Shown: in pieces, positions 23,735 through 30,747 of the stretch | Layout of the letters: each line of letters begins with the position of its first letter | Position numbering within the stretch: position 1 is the stretch's first letter | Assembly (NCBI GenBank): GCA_017516965.1 | Contig: JAFXAP010000002.1 | Coordinates: 1-38,797 of the forward strand | Reading direction: 5' to 3' | Origin: Clostridia bacterium | GTDB taxonomy: Bacteria > Bacillota > Clostridia > Oscillospirales > Acutalibacteraceae | DNA: 38,797 nucleotides | Notes under the pieces: model-generated | What the model was told of the DNA's origin: nothing | Seen by the model: the letters and a program-made list of their open reading frames with translations, nothing else | Database searches by the model: none | Translations under genes and position numbers: made by a program

Positions 23735-23737
23735 CTG

Positions 23738-24409
23738 TTATTTTTGACGAACAATCTCAAATTTACCATCAAGAACAAATAAAATTACTAAAACAGCAAT
23801 TATAAGCAATAACAAAGCAACAATTGCCAAGGGTATAAACTTTTTTAAATCAGTTTTAGACGTAGCGTTATTTGTAAGTCCTACCTTTTTAAGCGCTGTA
23901 GTTATAGGTTTGTAAATTATCATAGTTATCGCTGCATTAACTACACCTTTAATAAGATTAAACGGCAAAAGCAGTGACGGTATCATAGCGGCAACCTGGG
24001 AACGTGCAACACCCATATAAAACGGAGTTATAAAAATATTAGCCACAAGCATTACCGCCGTCATAGAAAGCACAGCCGTAAAACTACCAAAAATGGCACC
24101 CGTGAGTGTGCGACGATATTTATAAATTATACCGCAGCTGGCCGTAAATACTGCACTTGATAACGCGTTCATTATAAGTCCGTATACACCCGTGTCACTT
24201 ACCGATAAAAATTCTATAAAAGCAACCAAGCATGATGACACGACCGCATAAACCGGTCCATATAAAAATGCTATAACCGTTAGTATTGCATCTTTAAAAT
24301 CGAATGTTAAAAAGCCTACTTTGAATTTAAAAACAAACATACAAATGTATGCCATAGCACACAACATTGCTGTTACAGATAACTTTTTCAAATTGGTTTT
24401 TTGTTTCAT
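23738..24409 (-). CDS. ribU: riboflavin ECF transporter substrate-binding protein
   Basis: A 223-residue S component of an energy-coupling-factor transporter, five to six membrane helices in the first ~185 residues. RibU-type features are FKVGFLTFDFKDAILTVIAFLYGP, the long helix VVSSCLVAFIEFLSVSDTGVYG, and ANIFITPFYMG with AAMIPSLLLPFNLIKGVVNAAIT. The FMN riboswitch directly upstream strongly supports riboflavin as substrate. An extra C-terminal hydrophobic helix (~192-212, FIPLAIVALLLLIIAVLVILFVL) follows the usual S-component end and is unusual. The energising EcfA/EcfT genes are not in the window. AAGGTG precedes the ATG, immediately after the riboswitch terminator. Confidence 0.93.
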   Translation of the reverse strand: MKQKTNLKKLSVTAMLCAMAYICMFVFKFKVGFLTFDFKDAILTVIAFLYGPVYAVVSSCLVAFIEFLSVSDTGVYGLIMNALSSAVFTASCGIIYKYRRTLTGAIFGSFTAVLSMTAVMLVANIFITPFYMGVARSQVAAMIPSLLLPFNLIKGVVNAAITMIIYKPITTALKKVGLTNNATSKTDLKKFIPLAIVALLLLIIAVLVILFVLDGKFEIVRQK

Positions 24410-24420
24410 AATATCACCTT

Positions 24421-24452
24421 AAAAAATAAAACCCCCACAAAATATGTGGGGG
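24421..24452 (-). terminator. terminator of the FMN riboswitch
   Basis: On the minus strand CCCCCACA pairs perfectly with TGTGGGGG around a 5-base loop and is followed by TTTTATTTTTT. It lies between aptamer and ribU, so it controls ribU. Its U-tract runs directly into the ribosome site. Confidence 0.93.
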
Positions 24453-24479
24453 CAAAAAATTTATATAACATAAGTTTTT

Positions 24480-24753
24480 TCTTCTACCATCCGGACTGTA
24501 CCGTCGGCTTTGGAATTTCACCAAATCAACCTAAAAAGGCTCGCAGGCTTGAGTAAATAAAATAATAATAATTAGACTTCAACATAAAATTAGTGCATTT
24601 TTGCATGATTTTTTGCTTGTTGGATTGAAGGAAGGCTGTCGCCTTTCAAAATTCGAGAAGCATAAAGGCAGCGAAAAGGCGCAATTTTATGCTAATTAGT
24701 ATTATTTTATTTACTCTTTACTGCCGGTGGGGAATTGCACCCCGCCCCGAAGA
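24480..24753 (-). ncRNA. FMN (RFN) riboswitch with an enlarged variable arm
   Basis: Minus strand begins TCTTCGGGGCGGGGTG, then CAATTCCCCACCGGCAGTAAA, and after a long insertion continues AAGCCTGCGAGCC, TGATTTGGTGAAATTCCAAAG, CCGACGGTACAGTCCGGATGGTAGAAGA. All conserved blocks are intact and P1 closes. At 274 nt it is roughly twice the common size of this element, because the variable stem is ~166 nt. FMN should favour termination at 24421-24452. Confidence 0.96.
24551..24716. repeat. ~166-nt inverted-repeat insertion in the variable arm of the FMN riboswitch
   Basis: Arms 24551-24575 and 24692-24716 are 25 bases and pair with one mismatch. Further in, CATAAAATT pairs with AATTTTATG, and an inner AAGGC-GACA-GCCTT hairpin follows. 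The insert is A/T-rich at its ends and forms one long rod. It may be an inserted MITE-like sequence tolerated because it only extends the variable hairpin, or an overgrown natural stem. Confidence 0.65.
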
Positions 24754-24769
24754 ATATTTTGTTTTATAT

Positions 24770-24798
24770 ATTTTATATCACATTGTATGTTTTGTCAA
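24770..24798 (-). promoter_or_regulatory. promoter of the FMN riboswitch-ribU unit
   Basis: Minus strand: perfect -35 TTGACA (24793-24798), 17-base spacer, -10 TAAAAT (24770-24775). The -35 box overlaps the stop codon of the DUF1294 gene. Confidence 0.85.
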
Positions 24799-25070
24799 GC
24801 GATAAGGTGCAAAACATACAGCAAAAGCAGAGATTGCACCAAAATCAATATCGGCAAGGTAATCATAAAGCGTTTGTGCAGTGTCTTGTGCCTTATAAGT
24901 TTCATTGTGACATACATACCAAGCGCGCCGCCTAAAAAGCTTATAACAAAAAGTTGAGTCTCGCGCACACGACGGCGATACCATCCTTTTATTGCATACA
25001 GCTTATCTATTGCGCACACTGCGACAGCGACAACATTTACAAAGACTAAATATAACAACAAGGGTTTCAC
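24795..25070 (-). CDS. DUF1294 membrane protein
   Basis: A 91-residue protein with the DUF1294 pattern: an N-terminal helix (LLLYLVFVNVVAVAVCAID), the conserved DKLYAIKGWYRRRVRETQLFVISFLGGALGMYVTMKLIRHKT block, and a second hydrophobic stretch to the end. It is predicted to be membrane-embedded; the function is unknown. Its ATG overlaps the stop of the GH78-like gene by four bases, so it is the last member of the long minus-strand operon and probably translationally coupled. Confidence 0.87.
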   Translation of the reverse strand: MKPLLLYLVFVNVVAVAVCAIDKLYAIKGWYRRRVRETQLFVISFLGGALGMYVTMKLIRHKTLHKRFMITLPILILVQSLLLLYVLHLIA

Positions 25071-26947
25071 TGTTTTTCACCAAAAAACTTATGGTAATAG
25101 TAAAGCGGCAATGCGCTCCAACCATGACAAAGGCTACCGGCGTTGCTAAAGTCTGCCTCACCCTTGATGGTTTCCCAAAAGCTTGTTGCGCCACAGTCTA
25201 ACATATAGCCGTAAAGTTCTCTGATTTCTTTTAGTATAAATTCTCGATTGTCAGGGTCCGCCGCAAGCAAAGCGTCATACTTGTAAACGAGCATCGAAAG
25301 TGAGGTTGCAATAAGGTTTTTATCGTCCTTTATCGCCTTTACAGTGCGCTCATCACCAAGACCTATAAGAAGCGCAAACGAATTGCCAAGTTGAGATTTT
25401 AAACTGCGGTCATCGGTACGAAGTATAAAGTTGCCGTCAGTCTCGTCAAAAAACTCTTTTTTTATTGCGGTCTTTATACCCTCAAAATCGCAATCAAACT
25501 CGGTGCCGGTCATTTTGCAAAGCTCTTTGAACATTTTACCTGAATACACAAATGCACAGTTAATCAGCAAATGATAATATGGCACGTACTTATATCTTAA
25601 CTGACTGGGTATTGCATCCGCGCTACCGTCAGTCCACTCATAAAAATTCCAATAAGGAGCTTCCAAGGATTTTATAAGTCCGTTTTGTTCTACCCTGTCT
25701 TTAAAGTTTTGCATAATCTTTAACATTGTGGGCATTGTGCTATCAAGAATAGAACTATCGCCCGTATGCTTTATGTACTCATAAACCTCAACGGGATACA
25801 TAACCGAGAAGAACGGAATTGCAGGGGTATCTACCGAAGGATAGGTAAGCTCAAGCATACCGTCTTTTCGTGTTCCTTTGGCTATAAGTTCCAGATTTGC
25901 GCGCTGAAATTCGGTTTCACTAAACGCATAATAACCGCACAGCATTTGGTTACGAGAATCTAGTACATAAAGCGCCTGCTCACGCCAAGGGGTGTCTTCA
26001 TAGTGCATATTCATACAAAGACGCAAGGTGCGAACACAGGTGTCATATATTTTTTGGTCAAGGCTATTTTCAAGTTTTAGCGGTGTTTCTGTAAGAGGAT
26101 AAATATAAGGCATTACGCCGATTGACAAAACCTCTATGCCCTCAGGCAATATAGCCTGTAGGTATCTGCCCGATATTCTTGTGAAAAATTGCTTGAATTC
26201 GTAAGTGCCTTCGCAAAGTTCAAAATCAAGCGAAAAGTCTCTGCCACCTACAAGATAACGAACAGCGCCATCGACAATATGCTGACCATAAGCAATTTTT
26301 GCAACGTCTGGTTTTGCCGCTTTAAATTTAACGTACAAATACCCGGCGGTTTCGCGACCTATATCATAAAGATTTTTTTCTTTGTCGATAAGTTTACCCT
26401 CTACAAATGGCAACTCAACCGTCTTTTTTACAGGACGCGGTTTTAAATTATAACTTTTTTGCACCTCAACACAAGGTATATCGCAAAGGTAATCACCTAC
26501 CCGCATTTGTGTGCCGTAGCCAATTTGTCCCGTTATTTTTCGGGCCGTGTGCTGAATATAGCGATTATCATAGCCGCCTGACACACCCTGCTTACTGTGA
26601 GCTATAGTTTTACCGTCAACTGCTATTGAATATATAACCCCCGCGCCATCGGCGATGTGCGTATGGGTGTTTAAACCTTCATAACGAACGGTAAGGGTAA
26701 AATTGTTTTCGCCCACTTCACAAAAGTTTGTTATGTCGAGTTCATCATAATACTTATGTTCAGGATACCCTGCAAACTGACCAAAAGAAACAAAAGTGCC
26801 GTTTACATATAAAACGTAATCTATTTCCGCGCAAACCGAAAAGGTAATTTTGCCACTTGAAACATTAAATTTTTGCTCAAAAACGGCATACTCATCATCC
26901 TGTGGATTGTTGTTTATCCATATCCATTTTGCATTTTTGTCAAGCAT
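25067..26947 (-). CDS. GH78-like alpha-L-rhamnosidase family protein
   Basis: A 626-residue cytoplasmic protein. N-terminal beta-sandwich domains (~1-300; KWIWINNNPQDDEYAVFEQKF and VLYVNGTFVSFGQFAGYPEHKYYDELDIT) precede an (alpha/alpha)6 barrel. The barrel shows HYEDTPWREQALYVLDSRNQ in the position of the GH78 catalytic-acid motif, and ATSFWETIKGEADFSNAGSLCHGWSALPLYY in that of the catalytic base. The family usually has DCPWREQ and a GD pair; here the Cys is Thr and the segment reads LDSRNQ, so a related but different substrate is possible. It starts 12 bases after the phosphatase gene in the operon. Confidence 0.82.
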   Translation of the reverse strand: MLDKNAKWIWINNNPQDDEYAVFEQKFNVSSGKITFSVCAEIDYVLYVNGTFVSFGQFAGYPEHKYYDELDITNFCEVGENNFTLTVRYEGLNTHTHIADGAGVIYSIAVDGKTIAHSKQGVSGGYDNRYIQHTARKITGQIGYGTQMRVGDYLCDIPCVEVQKSYNLKPRPVKKTVELPFVEGKLIDKEKNLYDIGRETAGYLYVKFKAAKPDVAKIAYGQHIVDGAVRYLVGGRDFSLDFELCEGTYEFKQFFTRISGRYLQAILPEGIEVLSIGVMPYIYPLTETPLKLENSLDQKIYDTCVRTLRLCMNMHYEDTPWREQALYVLDSRNQMLCGYYAFSETEFQRANLELIAKGTRKDGMLELTYPSVDTPAIPFFSVMYPVEVYEYIKHTGDSSILDSTMPTMLKIMQNFKDRVEQNGLIKSLEAPYWNFYEWTDGSADAIPSQLRYKYVPYYHLLINCAFVYSGKMFKELCKMTGTEFDCDFEGIKTAIKKEFFDETDGNFILRTDDRSLKSQLGNSFALLIGLGDERTVKAIKDDKNLIATSLSMLVYKYDALLAADPDNREFILKEIRELYGYMLDCGATSFWETIKGEADFSNAGSLCHGWSALPLYYYHKFFGEKQ

Positions 26948-26959
26948 TTAATTCTCTCC

Positions 26960-27637
26960 CTATCTTCCAAAATAGTTTTCGGCTGTAATACCTTCAATGT
27001 GATGGGCATCGTTTACAAGTTTAAACTGCGGTGTGGTTAGTTCTCCCTCTTTACCACAAAAATCAACCACCGTTATTGCAGTAAAGTCAGGACAAATAGT
27101 CCAACAAACAAAACTAAAAGGCAGGTTAAATATATGGGAAAGCGCCACGCTTGACGAGCCGCCGTGGCTTACCATCATAATTGTATCATTATTTTCTTTT
27201 AATACCCTGTAGTACTTACCTTCGCGCTGGTAGCCAAAATCTTTTAGCCAGCAATCAAAAGCAGCAGACACTGTGTTGTAACTGTCAACAACCTCGTGAC
27301 CCTTAAAGTCAACGTGTTCCTTCCAATCAAGATTTACTATATCTTTATCATCGCGCACCCATTCGGTAGCAAGTGTCCAAGGGTGAACAAAATCATCGGT
27401 ACCCGGCGTACCCCAACGAATCTCACGCATAAATTCAAGTTGATGAACATCCATATTATGTCGCGCTGCAATATGCTGTGCGGTCTCTACCGCTCTACCG
27501 CATGTAGAAGAGAATATTTTATCTATCTTTTCATTTTTTAGTCTTTCTGCCGCCGCTTTAGCCTGTGAATGACCAAGTTCAGTAAGGCAGTCATCTTTAT
27601 AATTTGGATGTCCGTGACGAACAAATATAATTTTCAT
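26960..27637 (-). CDS. histidine phosphatase family protein
   Basis: A 225-residue phosphatase of the phosphoglycerate mutase-like branch. The catalytic RHG is at residues 7-9 (IIFVRHGHPNY) and the second histidine is in MMVSHGGSSS; LTELGHSQAKAAAERL and SSTCGRAVETAQ are typical. The substrate is unknown; members act on sugar phosphates, nucleotides or phosphoproteins. It lies between GH130 and GH78-like genes with 15- and 12-base gaps, so hydrolysis of a sugar 1-phosphate from the phosphorylase is conceivable but not shown. Confidence 0.88.
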   Translation of the reverse strand: MKIIFVRHGHPNYKDDCLTELGHSQAKAAAERLKNEKIDKIFSSTCGRAVETAQHIAARHNMDVHQLEFMREIRWGTPGTDDFVHPWTLATEWVRDDKDIVNLDWKEHVDFKGHEVVDSYNTVSAAFDCWLKDFGYQREGKYYRVLKENNDTIMMVSHGGSSSVALSHIFNLPFSFVCWTICPDFTAITVVDFCGKEGELTTPQFKLVNDAHHIEGITAENYFGR

Positions 27638-27652
27638 AATATCACCAATAAA

Positions 27653-28660
27653 CTATTTTTCTTCTGTGCAAAGATTTATAAGGTCATTTACATTAGCGGT
27701 CGCCAAACACTCTACCGTATCTGACGCGCCATAATAAATTTTAACCTCACCGTCGTCTTCAAGTATCATACCGCCTGGGAATATAACATTTTGACGAAGT
27801 CCTTCATCCACCTCGTAATCGGTTTCTGGGGCAATAAGCGGTAGTTTGCTCATGCCAATAACCTTTGAAGGATCCTCTAAATCAAGCAGCATTATACCCG
27901 CGCAGTAACGTTTTTTCCAGGTTTCTTCCCAACCGTTTTTGCCTCGTGTTTGGTCTATATCTACGGTGTGGAATGTAGTAAGCCAACCCTTTTCAGTTTT
28001 TACAGGAGGCGCTGCAGGACCGATTTTATCATTGGCATAGGGCACGTGTTCTACACCCATAACCAATTTATTATTACCCCAAAATTTAAGGTCGGGTGAC
28101 TGCGCAAACCAGATATCAAAACGGTCTACCCCGCCTCGTGAATAAACAGGAAAAGGTCTTTCAAGTCTTGTATAAAGCCCGTTTATCTTTTCGGGGAAAA
28201 GCACCATATTGCGATTATCAGGCGCCGAAATGCTCATAATCTCTAAACGCTCAAGGTCGTGAATAATGCCAACACCACCGTGAACACCGTGCTTTGTATC
28301 GACGGCAAAGCACATATGTAAAACTCCGTCAATTACAGTAAGGCGTGGGTCATAAAAACGCAGTATTTCATCGGTTTCTATATCTGATTGCGCAATAAAC
28401 GGCTTATCATTAACAGTCCAATGAATACCGTCATCGCTTGTAGCAAGTCCTAAATCTATGCGGCTTAACGGCATAGTACCATAACCGTGGGTGCGAACAT
28501 CATTACGGAAAACCATAACGTATTTACCGTTCCATTTTGTAATACCCGCATTATAAATACAGGTCGCTTCATAGGGAATATCTTTCATAGAAAGTATGGG
28601 ATTACCCTCGAAGCGTTTGATAACCGGTGATGATTTAAGTTCCGGAAAAACCTTCGGCAT
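27653..28660 (-). CDS. GH130 family glycoside phosphorylase (beta-mannoside type)
   Basis: A 335-residue five-bladed beta-propeller enzyme. Family motifs are GNPILSMKDIPYEATCIYNAGITKWNGKYVMVFRND, SRIDLGLATSDDGIHW, FYDPRLT with the putative catalytic D104, and GPAAPPVKTEKGWLTTFH. GH130 enzymes phosphorolyse beta-mannosides such as mannosyl-glucose, mannobiose or mannosyl-GlcNAc, giving mannose 1-phosphate. The subfamily cannot be fixed from reading alone. No signal peptide, so it acts on imported sugars. Third gene of the operon, 18 bases after the MATE gene. Confidence 0.92.
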   Translation of the reverse strand: MPKVFPELKSSPVIKRFEGNPILSMKDIPYEATCIYNAGITKWNGKYVMVFRNDVRTHGYGTMPLSRIDLGLATSDDGIHWTVNDKPFIAQSDIETDEILRFYDPRLTVIDGVLHMCFAVDTKHGVHGGVGIIHDLERLEIMSISAPDNRNMVLFPEKINGLYTRLERPFPVYSRGGVDRFDIWFAQSPDLKFWGNNKLVMGVEHVPYANDKIGPAAPPVKTEKGWLTTFHTVDIDQTRGKNGWEETWKKRYCAGIMLLDLEDPSKVIGMSKLPLIAPETDYEVDEGLRQNVIFPGGMILEDDGEVKIYYGASDTVECLATANVNDLINLCTEEK

Positions 28661-28678
28661 AATAACTCTCCTTTAAAA

Positions 28679-30061
28679 TTATATATCTCGCGCCAACACC
28701 TTGTGGCGTCGCCATAACCCTGATAAAAAGTATATAACACCCGGTATCGCAAAACCGTATGGCGCCAGACCATAACCCAACACAAAACCATAAAATCCCC
28801 AACCAAATGCTATACCAAAAAGCCAACTAAGACCAATTCTGAGTACAACTCCGTCAAGAAGCGCTAATACCATACTAAGTTTTGCATTGCCAATACCTTG
28901 TATCAAAGCGCCCGTGCCACGCATTAAGGCAAGAGCCGGGAACATCCATATAATTGCGCGTATAAACTCGCCTGCCATAGAGTGAACCTGTGGGTTTTCT
29001 GAAAACAGCATAAACATCTGCTTGCCAAAGAATATGTAAAGCGCAATAAACACGACGGTCCATATACCAGAAAAAATCCAGGCGGTATATACTACCTTTT
29101 TTGCTCTTTCGGGTTTATTTGCGCCAATGTTTTGGCTTATCATAGGCATTGCCGCGTGGTGTATGCCCTGTGATATTTTATTTATAATATCATCAATTTT
29201 TACACCTGCGCTAAATGTTGCCGATGCCACAACACCGACCTCGTTTATCATAGAGTTTACAAACAGCATTGATATATTTATACAACCCGACTGTATCGCC
29301 ATAGGAGTACCGATAGAAAACATCATTTTAGCATATGTAGGGTTAATTTTAAAACTTTGCAGTTTAAAATCGAAGCCAAAATTTTCTTTTCGTTTTGCAA
29401 GATAATAAATTGAAAAGATAAATGACACCGCTTGTCCTATAATGGTGGCATATGCCGCGCCTGCGACGCCCCAGCCTAAATAACCCGTAAACAATAAATC
29501 TAGCACTAAGTTTGTTACCGATGCAATTGCAATAAATAAAAATGGTCTTTTTGAGTCACCCATACCGCGAAGCACCGCCGACACCATATTATAGCCTGCC
29601 GTAAATACGAGTCCCGCAGCGCAAATTGTCATATATTGTATAGACATTTGATATGATTCGGGCGGTATATTCATTATATCTAAAATTTGTCTTCTGCACA
29701 ATAGAATTACGCTCGACAAAATCACCGATAATATTGTCATAAGACTAAACAGCGTACCCATTATGTTGTTCATTTCTTTACGCTTACCGGCACCCAAAGC
29801 CTGCGCTAAAAGCACCTGACCCGCGTTGGCAAAACCAAGGCATACCATTGTAGCAAAATTTATAATCTGACTGCTTTGCCCTACCGCAGATATACCTGCC
29901 GACATGCCGTCGGTGTCTACAAAATGCCCTACAATTATCATATCTACTGTGTTGTAAAGCACCTGCATTGCATTTGAAAGCATAAACGGCAGCATAAAAA
30001 CGAACATTTGCCGCGCTATTGGCCCAGTTGTAAAGTTTTTTGAAATTGTCCCCTTAGACAC
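28679..30061 (-). CDS. MATE family efflux transporter
   Basis: A 460-residue protein with about 12 membrane helices arranged as two MATE halves. Typical segments are ARQMFVFMLPFMLSNAMQVLYNTVDMIIVG, GTPMAIQSGCINISMLFVNSMINEVGV and the Q-rich GQSSQIINFATMVCLGFANAGQVL. MATE proteins export drugs or metabolites with Na+ or H+. It begins three bases after the acetyltransferase and is co-transcribed with sugar enzymes, an unusual place for a drug pump. It may export a metabolite of the pathway. Confidence 0.93.
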   Translation of the reverse strand: MSKGTISKNFTTGPIARQMFVFMLPFMLSNAMQVLYNTVDMIIVGHFVDTDGMSAGISAVGQSSQIINFATMVCLGFANAGQVLLAQALGAGKRKEMNNIMGTLFSLMTILSVILSSVILLCRRQILDIMNIPPESYQMSIQYMTICAAGLVFTAGYNMVSAVLRGMGDSKRPFLFIAIASVTNLVLDLLFTGYLGWGVAGAAYATIIGQAVSFIFSIYYLAKRKENFGFDFKLQSFKINPTYAKMMFSIGTPMAIQSGCINISMLFVNSMINEVGVVASATFSAGVKIDDIINKISQGIHHAAMPMISQNIGANKPERAKKVVYTAWIFSGIWTVVFIALYIFFGKQMFMLFSENPQVHSMAGEFIRAIIWMFPALALMRGTGALIQGIGNAKLSMVLALLDGVVLRIGLSWLFGIAFGWGFYGFVLGYGLAPYGFAIPGVIYFLSGLWRRHKVLARDI

Positions 30062-30064
30062 AGT

Positions 30065-30637
30065 TTATTTCATCTCTTCTTCTGTTAGTTTTCTATGAAT
30101 ACGACAGGGATTACCAAAAGCCATAACTCCGTCGGGAATGTCTTTTGTAACAATACTTCCTGCGCCTATGATTACATTACTGCCGATTGTAACACCCGGC
30201 ATTACGCGAACGCCTGCGCCAATCCACACATTATCACCTACGGTGATGGGTTTTGCATACTCTATGCCTGCGTTTCGCTGACTGACGCTTACAGGGTGAC
30301 CCGCTGTGTAAAAGCCACAATCTGGCGCTATAAAGACGTTGTCGCCAAATTTTACCTTTGCGCCGTCGAGTATCACACAGTTATGATTGGCAAAAAAGTT
30401 TTTACCCACCTCGATGTTATAGCCGTAATCACACCAAAAGGGTGATAAAATAGTCGTATTTTCACCGTGTGAGCCTAAAATTTCATCAAGGCATTTTGCC
30501 TTTTTTTCAAACTCTGTGGGAGATAACAAATTATATTTATGGCACTTCTCTTTACAAGCGACAATCTCTACTCCAAGCTCTTTATCATAGTTAGGATTAT
30601 AAAGCTTTCCCGCATCTCTTTTTTGCTTTTCGGTCAT
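30065..30637 (-). CDS. maltose/galactoside O-acetyltransferase family protein
   Basis: A 190-residue left-handed beta-helix acetyltransferase of the Maa/LacA type. It has the N-terminal Mac domain (KQKRDAGKLYNPNYDKEL), then hexapeptide repeats from ~70 to 180 (GKNFFANHNCVILDGAKVKFGDNVFIAP, ITVGDNVWIGAGVRVMPGVTIGSNVIIGAGSIVTKDIPDG). The catalytic His is in FYTAGHPV. Members acetylate sugars with acetyl-CoA, perhaps to detoxify or export non-metabolised sugars; that would pair naturally with the MATE gene just downstream, but this is inference. AAGGGG precedes the ATG. First gene of a six-gene operon. Confidence 0.92.
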   Translation of the reverse strand: MTEKQKRDAGKLYNPNYDKELGVEIVACKEKCHKYNLLSPTEFEKKAKCLDEILGSHGENTTILSPFWCDYGYNIEVGKNFFANHNCVILDGAKVKFGDNVFIAPDCGFYTAGHPVSVSQRNAGIEYAKPITVGDNVWIGAGVRVMPGVTIGSNVIIGAGSIVTKDIPDGVMAFGNPCRIHRKLTEEEMK

Positions 30638-30666
30638 AAATATCGCCCCTTAAAACATACAACTAT

Positions 30667-30694
30667 ATTTTACCACATTTAATTTATATTGCAA
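30667..30694 (-). promoter_or_regulatory. promoter of the six-gene sugar/MATE operon
   Basis: Minus strand: -35 TTGCAA (30689-30694), 16-base spacer, -10 TAAAAT (30667-30672), about 30 bases before the acetyltransferase start. Confidence 0.6.
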
Positions 30695-30702
30695 TAAAAT
30701 AT

Positions 30703-30741
30703 AAATAAAAAAGGTCCAAAAACAAGATGTTTTTGGACCTT
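30703..30741 (-). terminator. terminator of the GH2-symporter unit
   Basis: AAGGTCCAAAAACA (30711-30724) pairs perfectly with TGTTTTTGGACCTT (30728-30741), 14 pairs with a 3-base loop, and a U-tract follows on the minus strand. Confidence 0.92.
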
Positions 30742-30747
30742 AATTAA

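Noticed and set aside
24727-24957. Plus-strand frames of 66-76 codons
   Set aside because: They overlap the FMN riboswitch, its promoter and the DUF1294 gene in antisense and have no family motifs.
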